In this document: positions 17,264 through 25,827 of the stretch, one piece after another
Layout: the number at the start of each line of letters is the position of its first letter
How positions within the stretch are numbered: the stretch's first letter is position 1
Assembly (NCBI GenBank): GCA_963677755.1
Contig: OY782506.1
Span: 1,860,001 to 1,924,000, forward strand
Origin: JAIOSF01 sp963677755
Lineage (GTDB): Bacteria > Campylobacterota > Campylobacteria > Campylobacterales > Arcobacteraceae
Length of the DNA stretch: 64,000 nucleotides
Direction: 5' to 3'
The notes under the pieces: generated by a model
Databases searched by the model: none
Seen by the model: only the letters and a program-made list of their open reading frames with translations
Told to the model about the DNA's origin: nothing
Program-made: the position numbers and the translations under genes

Positions 17264-18055
17264 ATCAATTTAAAAAAATATTTTATTCAAAAAACAACTC
17301 CCAATGAAGATATAAAACTTTTAAAAAAAGTTTATATCTTCAACTTTTTTCTACTTTTTATCCTCATAGTATCTACTTTTTATTGTATGTTTTCAACGGT
17401 TAACTACAACTTTAATTTTGATGCAATTTTCAAATATAAACAAAAATTTATAGATGGTTTTTTAGTTACCATTATGATCTCTTTCTTTGCTTTAATTCTA
17501 AGTTTTATAATTGGTTTGTTTTTTGCTTATGCACAAAAATCAAAAATCATTCTTTTAAGATTTTTTGCACGATTTTATATTGAAATTATTCGAGGGACCC
17601 CACTTCTTGTACAAATACTTATTTTCTTTTATGTATTTGCCAATAATCTTGGATTTGATAATAGATATATTGTGGGTATTGTTATATTGGCATTGTTTGC
17701 AGGAGCTTATGTAAGTGAGATTATAAGAGCTGCACTAGATAGTATTAGTATCTCACAATATGAAGCTGCAGCTTCATTTGGAATGTCAAATTATCAAATT
17801 TATAGATATGTAATCTTTCCTCAAGCATTTAAAAGAATGTTGCCTGCTCTTACTGGACAATTTGCTTCAATTATCAAAGATTCTTCACTCTTATCTATTA
17901 TTTCAATCAGTGAATTTACTATGAATGCACAAGAGGTAAATGCATATACTTATTCAACTTTAGAAAGCTATATTCCTCTAGCAATTGGTTATTTACTTTT
18001 AACATACCCAATATCTTTTTATAGTTCAAAACTAGAAAAACAAATATCTCAATAG
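17264..18055 (+). CDS. Amino-acid ABC transporter permease (HisM/GlnP type), probable non-canonical start
   Basis: The permease domain (FLVTIMISFFALILSFIIG, EIIRGTPLLVQILIFFYVF, the EAA-like EAAASFGMSNYQIYRYVIFPQA) is complete from the ATG at 17387 (222 residues). The frame, however, stays open to the stop of the previous gene and encodes an extra hydrophobic helix (YIFNFFLLFILIVSTFYCMF) with no ATG, GTG or TTG. A Shine-Dalgarno-like AAGGG at 17253-17257 sits 6 nt before ATC at 17264, which would read as (M)NLKKYFIQK. I give the longer form; the conservative start is 17387. The EAL-protein gene converges from the other strand. Confidence 0.8.
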   Translation: MNLKKYFIQKTTPNEDIKLLKKVYIFNFFLLFILIVSTFYCMFSTVNYNFNFDAIFKYKQKFIDGFLVTIMISFFALILSFIIGLFFAYAQKSKIILLRFFARFYIEIIRGTPLLVQILIFFYVFANNLGFDNRYIVGIVILALFAGAYVSEIIRAALDSISISQYEAAASFGMSNYQIYRYVIFPQAFKRMLPALTGQFASIIKDSSLLSIISISEFTMNAQEVNAYTYSTLESYIPLAIGYLLLTYPISFYSSKLEKQISQ

Positions 18056-18057
18056 AT

Positions 18058-20610
18058 TTAGTCTAAACCTTCCTTTGGTGCACTGAAATGATACCCTTGA
18101 GAATAATCAATACCTAATTCATTTACTACTTTCAATATATTTTCATTCTCAACAAACTCTGCGATAGTTTTCATATTCATTTTTTTGGCAAAATTTACAA
18201 TTGTTTCTACAACCATTCTTGCATTTGTATCAGTATCAATGTTTTTTATCATAGAACCATCTATCTTAATGTAATCGGCTTCTAGTTTCATAAGATATTC
18301 AAAGTTGCTATATCCTGTACCAAAATCATCAATAGCAATCATACAACCAAATGATTTGACATTTCTAATGAAATTAACAACTTGTTCAAAGTTTTCTATA
18401 GATTCTGATTCTACTATCTCAAAAACAACTCGTTTTCCTATCCCATATTCATTTAAAAGTTCAAAAATATAATCTTCTATATCGGCATTTAATATATCAT
18501 CAATAGTTAAATTAACAGAAAATTCAAACTCTTTTTTATGAAACATTTTAAAACTTTTTTCTAACATTATTTTTGTTAGGATATTGTAATATTTCGTTTT
18601 TTTCGAAATTTCTAAGAAAAAATATGGTGAAATCACTTTATCATCTTCTAGTATTCTTATAAGAGATTCATATTTTTCAAAACTTTTATTACTATTATTT
18701 ACAATAGGTTGAAAAAATGGTACTACCCTATCCTCTTCTATAGCTTCTTTAATCTTTTTTGTCCATTTTAAATTGTTTTCATATTCTTTATTTAAAGAAT
18801 TATCTTCACTATAAATAACTAAATCAGTATTCTTTTTTCGTGCAATTTGTAATGCCATATCTGCTGTTTGCAAAATTTTATCATTGCTTTCAAAAGAGAT
18901 AGCTGCTGTAAGTTTCACAGAAAGTTGTTCTGTTTCAACTTCTATATTATCATTGTCAATAAAATTGAGTATATTTCGAATTCTTTCGTAAAAAAGATCA
19001 TTAGAATGTTGTTTACCTAAGACTACAAACTCATCCCCTTGTAATCTATATAATTTGTATTGTTCGTGATTTGATATTAAACTAGATAATATTTCTGAAA
19101 GTTTTTTAATAAGTTTATCACCAAAAGCATGTCCATAAAAATCATTTACTTGTCTAAAATTATCTACATTCAATATTGCTATTGAATTTTTTTGATTTTT
19201 TTGAATATCGTTAGTTAACCTAAATCTATTTCCAAGATTTGTAAGAAGATCTTTGTTCACTAGGCTATCTAGCTTTTCTCTTTGTTTTATAAGTTCTGTA
19301 ATCTCATGTCGTACTGCTATATATTCTATAATTTCATCTTTGCTATTAAGTATTGGCTGAATAACTATATCAACCCAATAAAACGAACCATCTTTTTTTC
19401 TATTTTTTAATATCCCTTTCCAAACTTTTTTTGACTGTATTGTTTTCCAAAGCTTAGCAAAAACTTTTGGTGAAACATCAGGATCACGAACTATACTATG
19501 TGGAGAACCAATTGTTTCATTTTTTGAGTAGCCAGTGACTTTAAAGAAATTATCATTTGCATATGTAATATTACCTTTTAAATCCGATTTTGTAACAATA
19601 CTTCCCTCATCCATAACACTTTTGTAACTATTTAAAAAAGATATATTATCTTTTAAAGTTTTTGATAATTTATTAAAATCTTTTGTGATAATACTTATCT
19701 CATCGTATTTGTCAACTTTAATCTCTTTATATTTATCATTTTTAATATTTTGTATACTCTCTTTTAAGTTTTTAAGAGGATTTACAATAGCTTTATTGAT
19801 AAAATAAAATGATATTAAAAAAGCAATACAAAGTATAATAACCCAAGCTGAAAACATTCCAAAATAAATTATTGAGAATTGTTCATTTAATTTTTTTTGA
19901 TTAATTATGAAAACTGCAGATAAAGAGGGTTTTGTAGGTATTAACAAATAATTTTTTAAAATATAGTCTTCAGACAATTGGATTTGACTAAAATTTTCTC
20001 TATCTAATTTATTTTCAAAAATGTAGTTTTCGTCTACTTTTAAAATTATTTTGGTATCTAATGATTGATTTAATTGTATTAGGAAGTTACTTTCTAAATT
20101 AAATTCAACTTCTATATATCCAATAATTTTATTATCAGAGACTATATTTGAAAAATATTGCAACATATAATTACCATTTTGAGTAATAATCTGAAATGTG
20201 TCATTCACACTATTTTTATCAAGTATGTTATCTTTTCTATTTCCTATTTTATTATCAATACTTAGATAATTTTTATTTTTATCAAATAGATAAAAAGAAT
20301 AGTGATTAATACCTTTAATTTTTATATCTCTTTTATATATTTCTGCCTTATTTGTATGGTTATCTTCTGCCTTTAATTTTAATAAAGATATTATGCTTTC
20401 ATCTTCTATAATATTTTGAGAAAATTTTCTTAAATTAATTTTTATGGTATCAATAGTGTTATTTATGATTTTTTTGTCATGATTAATATTTTCTATTTGA
20501 TGAGTTTTAAATAATTTGTCTAGCATATTTAAAGCGGAGTAGCTACCGATAAGTAATGATGCAGTTGAAAGTGAAATAATAAGTATAAATAATTTATTTT
20601 TTAAAGACAT
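18058..20610 (-). CDS. Membrane sensor PAS-GGDEF-EAL protein (c-di-GMP phosphodiesterase candidate)
   Basis: An 850-residue protein with two transmembrane helices flanking a periplasmic sensor (about residues 30-245), a HAMP-like linker, a PAS domain (about 325-440, VTGYSKNETIGSPHSIVRDP), a GGDEF domain (about 450-605) and a C-terminal EAL domain. GGDEF reads RLQGDEF, so the first glycine is replaced and cyclase activity is doubtful. The EAL domain keeps its metal and catalytic positions: YESLIRI, FSVNLT, FEIVESES, IAIDDFGTGYSNF, YIKIDGS and TIAEFVEN. It probably degrades c-di-GMP, with the GGDEF part regulatory. It is monocistronic and convergent with the permease. Confidence 0.9.
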   Translation of the reverse strand: MSLKNKLFILIISLSTASLLIGSYSALNMLDKLFKTHQIENINHDKKIINNTIDTIKINLRKFSQNIIEDESIISLLKLKAEDNHTNKAEIYKRDIKIKGINHYSFYLFDKNKNYLSIDNKIGNRKDNILDKNSVNDTFQIITQNGNYMLQYFSNIVSDNKIIGYIEVEFNLESNFLIQLNQSLDTKIILKVDENYIFENKLDRENFSQIQLSEDYILKNYLLIPTKPSLSAVFIINQKKLNEQFSIIYFGMFSAWVIILCIAFLISFYFINKAIVNPLKNLKESIQNIKNDKYKEIKVDKYDEISIITKDFNKLSKTLKDNISFLNSYKSVMDEGSIVTKSDLKGNITYANDNFFKVTGYSKNETIGSPHSIVRDPDVSPKVFAKLWKTIQSKKVWKGILKNRKKDGSFYWVDIVIQPILNSKDEIIEYIAVRHEITELIKQREKLDSLVNKDLLTNLGNRFRLTNDIQKNQKNSIAILNVDNFRQVNDFYGHAFGDKLIKKLSEILSSLISNHEQYKLYRLQGDEFVVLGKQHSNDLFYERIRNILNFIDNDNIEVETEQLSVKLTAAISFESNDKILQTADMALQIARKKNTDLVIYSEDNSLNKEYENNLKWTKKIKEAIEEDRVVPFFQPIVNNSNKSFEKYESLIRILEDDKVISPYFFLEISKKTKYYNILTKIMLEKSFKMFHKKEFEFSVNLTIDDILNADIEDYIFELLNEYGIGKRVVFEIVESESIENFEQVVNFIRNVKSFGCMIAIDDFGTGYSNFEYLMKLEADYIKIDGSMIKNIDTDTNARMVVETIVNFAKKMNMKTIAEFVENENILKVVNELGIDYSQGYHFSAPKEGLD

Positions 20611-20745
20611 TTTCTCTCTTTTTTTTAAATAGCATTTTATTATACATAAATAAAAATAAATATTCTTAATTAACTTAAATAATTTTATTCTATTAAATAG
20701 ATATGAACTATAATTTTATAATAAAAACTTATGAAGGAGAAGATT

Positions 20746-20898
20746 ATGGAACTTCTATTTGCAATTATAATCGTTGTTTTTTTTATAATGCTCAACCAAA
20801 TAAGAATGGGATTAGTGGGTGAAGAAAATACACCTTCCGAAATTTTGATAGGACTTTCAACAATTCTTTTTGGATTTATCTATTCGCTTTTTGTCTAA
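20746..20898 (+). CDS. Small membrane protein (50 aa), function unknown
   Basis: An ATG at 20746 follows a strong ribosome binding site (GAAGGAGA, about 20733-20740). The product has two hydrophobic segments (residues 2-16 and 33-50) joined by a short polar loop with NQIR and GEENTPSE. It is not in a known family that I recognise. It lies between the EAL-protein promoter on the other strand and dapA. Confidence 0.6.
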   Translation: MELLFAIIIVVFFIMLNQIRMGLVGEENTPSEILIGLSTILFGFIYSLFV

Positions 20899-20965
20899 TA
20901 TCATTATTATACAATGTTTGATATAATCGCGGAATAATATTAAACATAATAAGGGACATAATATA

Positions 20966-21856
20966 ATGACAATTGTTACAGGAGCTACTACGGCTATTAT
21001 TACCCCATTTAAAAATGGAAAATTAGATGAACAGACTTATGCAAGTCTAATCAAAAGACAAATTGATAATGGAATTGATGGAATTTGTCCAGTTGGAACA
21101 ACTGGAGAAAGTGCAACACTAACTCATGATGAACATAAAAGATGTATTGAAATTGCAGTTGAAGTTACAAAAGGGACAAATTCTAAAGTACTTGCAGGTG
21201 CAGGAAGTAATTCAACTGCCGAAGCTGTAGAGATTGCAAAACATGCTCAAAAATGTGGCGTTGATGCACTATTTTCAGTAAGCCCATATTACAACAAACC
21301 TTCACAAGAGGGACTATACCAACACTATAAAGCTATAGCAAACGCTGTACCTGATATTGGACTTATGCTTTATAATGTACCAGGAAGAACTGGTGTTGAT
21401 ATACAAGCAGATACTGTGATTAGACTATTTGATGATTGTGCAAATATCTATGGTATCAAAGAAGCAACAGGAAGTTTAGAAAGAACTACACAACTCCTTT
21501 CTCAAAGAGCTGAACTAAAAGTATTAAGTGGTGATGATGCTATAGATTTTCCTATGATTGCTAATGGTGCAGCTGGTATAACATCTGTAACTGCAAATTT
21601 ATTACCAGATTTAAAAAGTAAATTAACACACGAAACACTAGCAGGTAACTTTGAGTCAGCAAGAGAATTAAATAATTTGTTATATCCTATAAATAGCGTA
21701 CTTTTTTGTGAATCAAACCCTATCCCAATAAAAGCTGCAATGTATATAGCTGGTCTTATAGAAACACTTGAGTACAGACTTCCATTAACTGCACCAAGTA
21801 GTGAAAATATGAAAAAAATAGAAGATGTAATGAAAAATTACACTATTGTAAAATAG
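20966..21856 (+). CDS. dapA: 4-hydroxy-tetrahydrodipicolinate synthase
   Basis: A 296-residue TIM-barrel enzyme that condenses aspartate semialdehyde with pyruvate in lysine and diaminopimelate synthesis. Motifs are GICPVGTTGESATLTHDEH, LMLYNVPGRTGV with the catalytic tyrosine, and YGIKEATGSLERT with the Schiff-base lysine. It is preceded by a -10 TATAAT near 20921 and by AAGGG. A small zinc-ribbon protein gene follows 8 bases downstream. The distant dapF at 39106 acts later in the same pathway. Confidence 0.97.
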   Translation: MTIVTGATTAIITPFKNGKLDEQTYASLIKRQIDNGIDGICPVGTTGESATLTHDEHKRCIEIAVEVTKGTNSKVLAGAGSNSTAEAVEIAKHAQKCGVDALFSVSPYYNKPSQEGLYQHYKAIANAVPDIGLMLYNVPGRTGVDIQADTVIRLFDDCANIYGIKEATGSLERTTQLLSQRAELKVLSGDDAIDFPMIANGAAGITSVTANLLPDLKSKLTHETLAGNFESARELNNLLYPINSVLFCESNPIPIKAAMYIAGLIETLEYRLPLTAPSSENMKKIEDVMKNYTIVK

Positions 21857-21864
21857 TTTTTAAA

Positions 21865-22164
21865 ATGTACACAATTATAGCTATCTTACTACTTTTTTTG
21901 ATAGCTATATTTTCTATTCTTTTATATTTTAAATCTAAAAAATCAAGACAAATACTACTTGATAATGGAACTTGTCCCTCTTGTTTAGCAGAACCAAAAA
22001 GCTTCAAAGATGAAAATACAGGTGCCCTTTTTCAAGTAAACCCTATAAAAAAAAGAGTTCTGAAAAGCCATGGTTGCAGTGGAATAACAGAATATGAATA
22101 TCTATGTACCCATTGTGGACTTAAGGAAGTTCACACAAGTGTAGGTCAAGGTTGTAGCCTTTAA
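21865..22164 (+). CDS. Small membrane-anchored protein with cysteine pairs
   Basis: A 99-residue protein with one N-terminal transmembrane helix (residues 3-23), then a soluble domain with CPSC, a lone cysteine in SHGCSG, CTHCG and a C-terminal cysteine. The two CxxC pairs look like a zinc ribbon. It follows dapA by 8 bases and is closed by the terminator at 22190. I do not recognise a specific family. Confidence 0.75.
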   Translation: MYTIIAILLLFLIAIFSILLYFKSKKSRQILLDNGTCPSCLAEPKSFKDENTGALFQVNPIKKRVLKSHGCSGITEYEYLCTHCGLKEVHTSVGQGCSL

Positions 22165-22189
22165 TTTGCTTCATTAATAATACTCTAAA

Positions 22190-22218
22190 AAAGCAAGGAA
22201 ATCCTCCTTGCTTTTTTT
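22190..22218 (+). terminator. Rho-independent terminator of the dapA transcript
   Basis: AAGCAAGGA and TCCTTGCTT pair around a short AATC loop and are followed by a run of T. Confidence 0.88.
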
Positions 22219-22233
22219 ATTTAGAAAATATAC

Positions 22234-22293
22234 TTGACAAAGAAAGGGAAGAGTGATATAATTTCATTAGCACTCGGACTCAACGAGTGCTAA
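22234..22293 (+). promoter_or_regulatory. clpB promoter with perfect CIRCE (HrcA) operator
   Basis: A -35 TTGACA (22234-22239) and -10 TATAAT (22257-22262) are 17 bp apart. Just downstream lies TTAGCACTC-N9-GAGTGCTAA (22267-22293), a perfect CIRCE inverted repeat. HrcA binding there would block transcription; heat or unfolded proteins would relieve it. Confidence 0.96.
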
Positions 22294-22315
22294 TTTTACA
22301 CATAAAGGCTGAATA

Positions 22316-24895
22316 ATGAATAATAATATATTTGAAAAACTAACTAACCAAATGCAAGAAACCATAGAGTCAGGTTTAAGCTTAGCATTACACAATAAAA
22401 ATCAAGAAGTAGAAATTGTACATATAATTTGGGGACTTTTAACAAATACAAATAGTGTATTAAACCAATTATTAAATAAAATGAACTTAGATAAAACTGC
22501 GATTGAACTAGAAGCAAAAAGCGTTGCTGGGAAACTTGTAACATCAAGTTCTGTATCAAAAGAAAATATAAAAATAAGTAGAAATTTAGTAGATACACTA
22601 AATAATGCAAGTGGACTTATGACAAGTATTGGGGATAGCTTTTTAGCTGTTGATACTTGGATAATAGCAAACTTAAATAATAAAGTATTTAAAGAAGTAT
22701 TAGGAAAATATGTAGATCTAAAAGAGGTAAAAAAAGAGCTTGAAAGTATAAGAGGTGGAGCAAAAGTTGACAGTCAAAGTGGTGATGACAACCTTGAAGC
22801 ACTAGAAAAATATGGAATAGATTTAAACAAAAGAGCAATTGATGGACAACTTGATCCAGTAATTGGAAGAGATGAGCAACTTACAAGAATGATGCAAATT
22901 CTTATAAGAAAAACAAAAAACAATCCAATATTATTAGGAGAGCCAGGAACAGGTAAAACAGCTATTGCAGAAGGTCTAGCACAAAGAATAGTCAATAAAG
23001 ATGTACCAACTTCTTTGGCAAACAAAAGAGTAATATCACTTGATATGTCAGCACTTATAGCTGGGGCTAAATATAGAGGGGAGTTTGAAGATAGACTCAA
23101 AGCTGTTATTAAAGAGGTGCAAAAAGTTGGAAATATTATCCTTTTTATCGATGAGATTCATACTATCATAGGAGCTGGGGCAAGTGAGGGAAGTATGGAT
23201 GCTGCAAATATCTTAAAACCAGCACTTGCAAGAGGTGAGTTACATACTATTGGAGCAACTACACTTAAAGAGTATAGAAAATATTTTGAAAAAGATGCAG
23301 CAATGCAAAGAAGATTTCAACCTATTAATGTTGATGAACCAAGTGTAAATGAAGCTTTACAAATTCTAAGAGGTATTAAAGAGAAACTAGAAACTCATCA
23401 TAATGTAACTATAAATGATAGTGCACTTGTTGCTGCTGCAAAATTAAGTGATAGATATATTACAGATAGATTTTTACCAGATAAAGCAATTGACCTTATA
23501 GATGAAGCAGCAGCAGAATTAAAAATGCAAATAGAGTCTGAACCAACTCTTCTTTCAACAACAAAAAGAGCTATAGGTACACTTGAAGTTGAAAAAGAAG
23601 CTTTAAAAATGGAGAAAGGGAATAAAAATGACACAAGACTCTCAGAAATAGAGAAAGAGCTTAGTGATTTAAAAGAGAAACAAAGAAATTTAGAAACTCA
23701 ATTTAAAAATGAGAAAGAGACTTTTAATGCTGTATCAACTATAAAAACTCAAATTGATGAACTTAGAGGAAAAGCAGAACGAGCAAAAAGAGAAAGTAAA
23801 TTTGAAGAAGCAGCTTCTATAGAGTATGGGCAAATTCCAGAACTAGAAGCAAAAATCAAAGAAAATGAAGAAAAATGGGCAAAAATGCAAGAGCATGGAA
23901 CCCTTTTAAGAAACTTTGTTGATGAAGATGCAATTGCTAGTATTGTTTCAAGATGGACTGGAATCCCTGTAAATAAAATGCTTACAGGTGAAAAACAAAG
24001 AATATTAGAAGTTGAAAATGTTCTAAAAAGAGATGTTGTAGGTCAAGATGAAGCACTCAAAGCGATATCTAGAGCAATAAAAAGAAATAAAGCAGGTCTT
24101 AGTGATGAGAGTCGCCCTATAGGAAGTTTTATGTTTTTGGGACCAACTGGGGTTGGGAAAACAGAATCTGCTAAAACATTAGCAAAATTTTTATTTGATG
24201 ATGAGAAATCACTTATAAGATTTGATATGTCTGAATATATGGAAAAACATAGTGCAAGTAGGCTTGTAGGAGCTGCACCTGGTTATGTGGGATATGAAGA
24301 GGGTGGACAACTCACTGAAAAAGTGCGAAGAAAACCATATAGTGTAATTCTTTTTGATGAGATAGAAAAAGCACATCCTGATGTATTTAATATTTTATTG
24401 CAAGTTCTTGATGATGGAAGACTTACTGATAATAAAGGGGTAACAGTAGATTTTAAAAATACAATTATTATCTTAACATCTAATATAGGTAGTAGAAAAA
24501 TTATTGAAATTGAAGATAAAGAACTACGAAAAGAAGAGGTTTTAACTGAACTCAAAGGACACTTTAGACCTGAATTTTTAAATAGACTTGATGATATAAT
24601 TATTTTTGAACAACTAGGACTTGATGCAATTAGTAATATTGTAAATATTATGTTTGAATCTATTGCTAAAAAAATGTTATCTAAAAATATTGAACTAACT
24701 ATGACACCTGAAGCAAAACATTATATTGCAGAAGCTGGATTTGATCCTGTTTATGGTGCAAGACCATTGAAACGAGCATTATACGAAATAGTTGAAGATA
24801 AATTAGCTGACTTAATTCTCGAAGAAAAAATTGAAGAGGGAAATAAAGTAGAATTTGATTATAAAAATAATGAGATTTTCGTAAATATCTCTTAA
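22316..24895 (+). CDS. clpB: ATP-dependent disaggregase ClpB
   Basis: An 859-residue AAA+ chaperone that, with DnaK, resolubilises aggregated proteins. It has an N-terminal Clp_N region, a first ATPase domain (Walker A GEPGTGKTAIAEGLAQR, Walker B ILFIDEIHTIIGAG), a coiled-coil middle domain (about residues 400-530), a second ATPase domain (GPTGVGKTESAKTLA, VILFDEIEKAH) and a C-terminal domain (DPVYGARPLKRALYE). Length is normal. Transcription is predicted to be controlled by the CIRCE element upstream. Confidence 0.97.
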   Translation: MNNNIFEKLTNQMQETIESGLSLALHNKNQEVEIVHIIWGLLTNTNSVLNQLLNKMNLDKTAIELEAKSVAGKLVTSSSVSKENIKISRNLVDTLNNASGLMTSIGDSFLAVDTWIIANLNNKVFKEVLGKYVDLKEVKKELESIRGGAKVDSQSGDDNLEALEKYGIDLNKRAIDGQLDPVIGRDEQLTRMMQILIRKTKNNPILLGEPGTGKTAIAEGLAQRIVNKDVPTSLANKRVISLDMSALIAGAKYRGEFEDRLKAVIKEVQKVGNIILFIDEIHTIIGAGASEGSMDAANILKPALARGELHTIGATTLKEYRKYFEKDAAMQRRFQPINVDEPSVNEALQILRGIKEKLETHHNVTINDSALVAAAKLSDRYITDRFLPDKAIDLIDEAAAELKMQIESEPTLLSTTKRAIGTLEVEKEALKMEKGNKNDTRLSEIEKELSDLKEKQRNLETQFKNEKETFNAVSTIKTQIDELRGKAERAKRESKFEEAASIEYGQIPELEAKIKENEEKWAKMQEHGTLLRNFVDEDAIASIVSRWTGIPVNKMLTGEKQRILEVENVLKRDVVGQDEALKAISRAIKRNKAGLSDESRPIGSFMFLGPTGVGKTESAKTLAKFLFDDEKSLIRFDMSEYMEKHSASRLVGAAPGYVGYEEGGQLTEKVRRKPYSVILFDEIEKAHPDVFNILLQVLDDGRLTDNKGVTVDFKNTIIILTSNIGSRKIIEIEDKELRKEEVLTELKGHFRPEFLNRLDDIIIFEQLGLDAISNIVNIMFESIAKKMLSKNIELTMTPEAKHYIAEAGFDPVYGARPLKRALYEIVEDKLADLILEEKIEEGNKVEFDYKNNEIFVNIS

Positions 24896-24897
24896 GA

Positions 24898-24932
24898 TAA
24901 AGTTTCCAAGTTTTTACTTGGAAACTTTATTT
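24898..24932. terminator. Bidirectional terminator between clpB and the cytochrome c gene
   Basis: AAAGTTTCCAAG and CTTGGAAACTTT pair around a TTTTTA loop, with A and T runs outside on both strands. It lies between converging genes. Confidence 0.85.
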
Positions 24933-24936
24933 CATA

Positions 24937-25227
24937 CTATTTTATAGTTTGAACATGTGCAGCAACAGCTTCAATGTCTGCAGCACTTAGCTTATTTACT
25001 TGAGGAATCATAATAGCTTTCATAGCTCCACCATAACTTCCATCTTTGTAACCGTTCATTGTGCTAACAATCTCATCTTGACTTAATGTTGCTAACACTT
25101 TAGATTTACCAAGTGCAACTTTTTCTGCTTTTGCACCATGACAAGTTTTACATGCACTATTATAAATAGCAGCACCATCTGCGAATAAGCTCCCTGCAAT
25201 AAGAGTAACTAAAAACAATTTTTTCAT
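24937..25227 (-). CDS. Periplasmic monoheme cytochrome c (class I)
   Basis: A 96-residue protein with a signal peptide (MKKLFLVTLIAGSLFADG) and one heme-binding motif CKTCH at about residue 26, with a distal methionine candidate in MKAIMIPQ. Small cytochromes of this c553 type carry electrons in the periplasm between the bc1 complex and terminal oxidases or peroxidases. A palindrome lies upstream at 25282. It converges on clpB. Confidence 0.92.
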   Translation of the reverse strand: MKKLFLVTLIAGSLFADGAAIYNSACKTCHGAKAEKVALGKSKVLATLSQDEIVSTMNGYKDGSYGGAMKAIMIPQVNKLSAADIEAVAAHVQTIK

Positions 25228-25281
25228 AACTTTCCTTTTTTCAATATGAATACAAATTTTACTATATTTTATATTAGAAAA

Positions 25282-25302
25282 TGGTATTTTGTTTAAATAC
25301 CA
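25282..25302. promoter_or_regulatory. Inverted repeat between cytochrome c and rpmH promoters
   Basis: TGGTATTT and AAATACCA form perfect 8-bp arms around a 5-base spacer. The site is centred about 42 bp upstream of a possible cytochrome c start point, which suits an activator site. No regulator is recognised. Confidence 0.4.
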
Positions 25303-25369
25303 ACTAAACTAACCTTAAGTATTTTTTAAATATAATCCCGAACTCAATTTAGAAAAAAGGAAATTAGGG

Positions 25370-25504
25370 ATGAAAAGAACATATCAACCACATAACACAC
25401 CAAGAAAAAGAACACACGGTTTCAGAACAAGAATGGCTACTAAAAATGGTAGAAGAGTTATCAAAGCTAGAAGAGCTAAAGGTAGAAAAAGATTAGCTGT
25501 TTAA
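25370..25504 (+). CDS. rpmH: 50S ribosomal protein L34
   Basis: The 44-residue product MKRTYQPHNTPRKRTHGFRT... and its C-terminus ARRAKGRKRLAV are the L34 sequence. It has a -10 TATAAT near 25331 and a Shine-Dalgarno AGGGA. It opens the conserved rpmH-rnpA-yidD-yidC-jag-mnmE operon. The rnpA start lies inside its last codons. Confidence 0.98.
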   Translation: MKRTYQPHNTPRKRTHGFRTRMATKNGRRVIKARRAKGRKRLAV

Positions 25505-25827
25505 GCAAATCTCACAGAATAAATACTCACAAAGAGTTTAACTACATTTATAAGAGCAACAAAAAGTGGCACACTAAAAGTTTTGTTGTTTTTTTTCAAA
25601 AGAGCGATTATTTAAATGTCGCTTTTGTATCATCAAAAAAAGTTGGAAACGCAGTACATAGAAATAGAGCACGTAGAGTTTTACGTGCTTTAGTTTTAGA
25701 AAAAGAAAACCAACTTATAAATGGAAAATATATATTTGTAGCAAAAAATGAACTTTTTGACCGAGATCACAAAACTTTACAAAAAGATTTTAATTTTGCA
25801 ATGAAAAAACTAGGTTTATATCAATGA
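25492..25827 (+). CDS. rnpA: Ribonuclease P protein component, predicted ATT start
   Basis: The frame ending with TGA at 25825-25827 encodes RnpA: SHRINTHKEFNYIYKSNK, FVVFFQKSDY, and the signature NVAFVSSKKVGNAVHRNRAR followed by RVLRAL. It is the protein cofactor of the tRNA 5'-processing ribozyme. The frame opens after a TAG at 25483 and contains no ATG, GTG or TTG before the last residues. The best start is ATT at 25492 (M-SCLSKSHRIN), 9 nt after AAAGG (25478-25482) and overlapping rpmH by 13 bases. The stop overlaps the yidD start (ATGA). The family identity is firm; the exact start codon is inference. Confidence 0.9.
   Translation: MSCLSKSHRINTHKEFNYIYKSNKKWHTKSFVVFFQKSDYLNVAFVSSKKVGNAVHRNRARRVLRALVLEKENQLINGKYIFVAKNELFDRDHKTLQKDFNFAMKKLGLYQ

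Noticed and set aside
18058..20610. Reading this protein as an active diguanylate cyclase
   Set aside because: GGDEF is degenerate (QGDEF) and the EAL motifs are intact, so phosphodiesterase is the better call.
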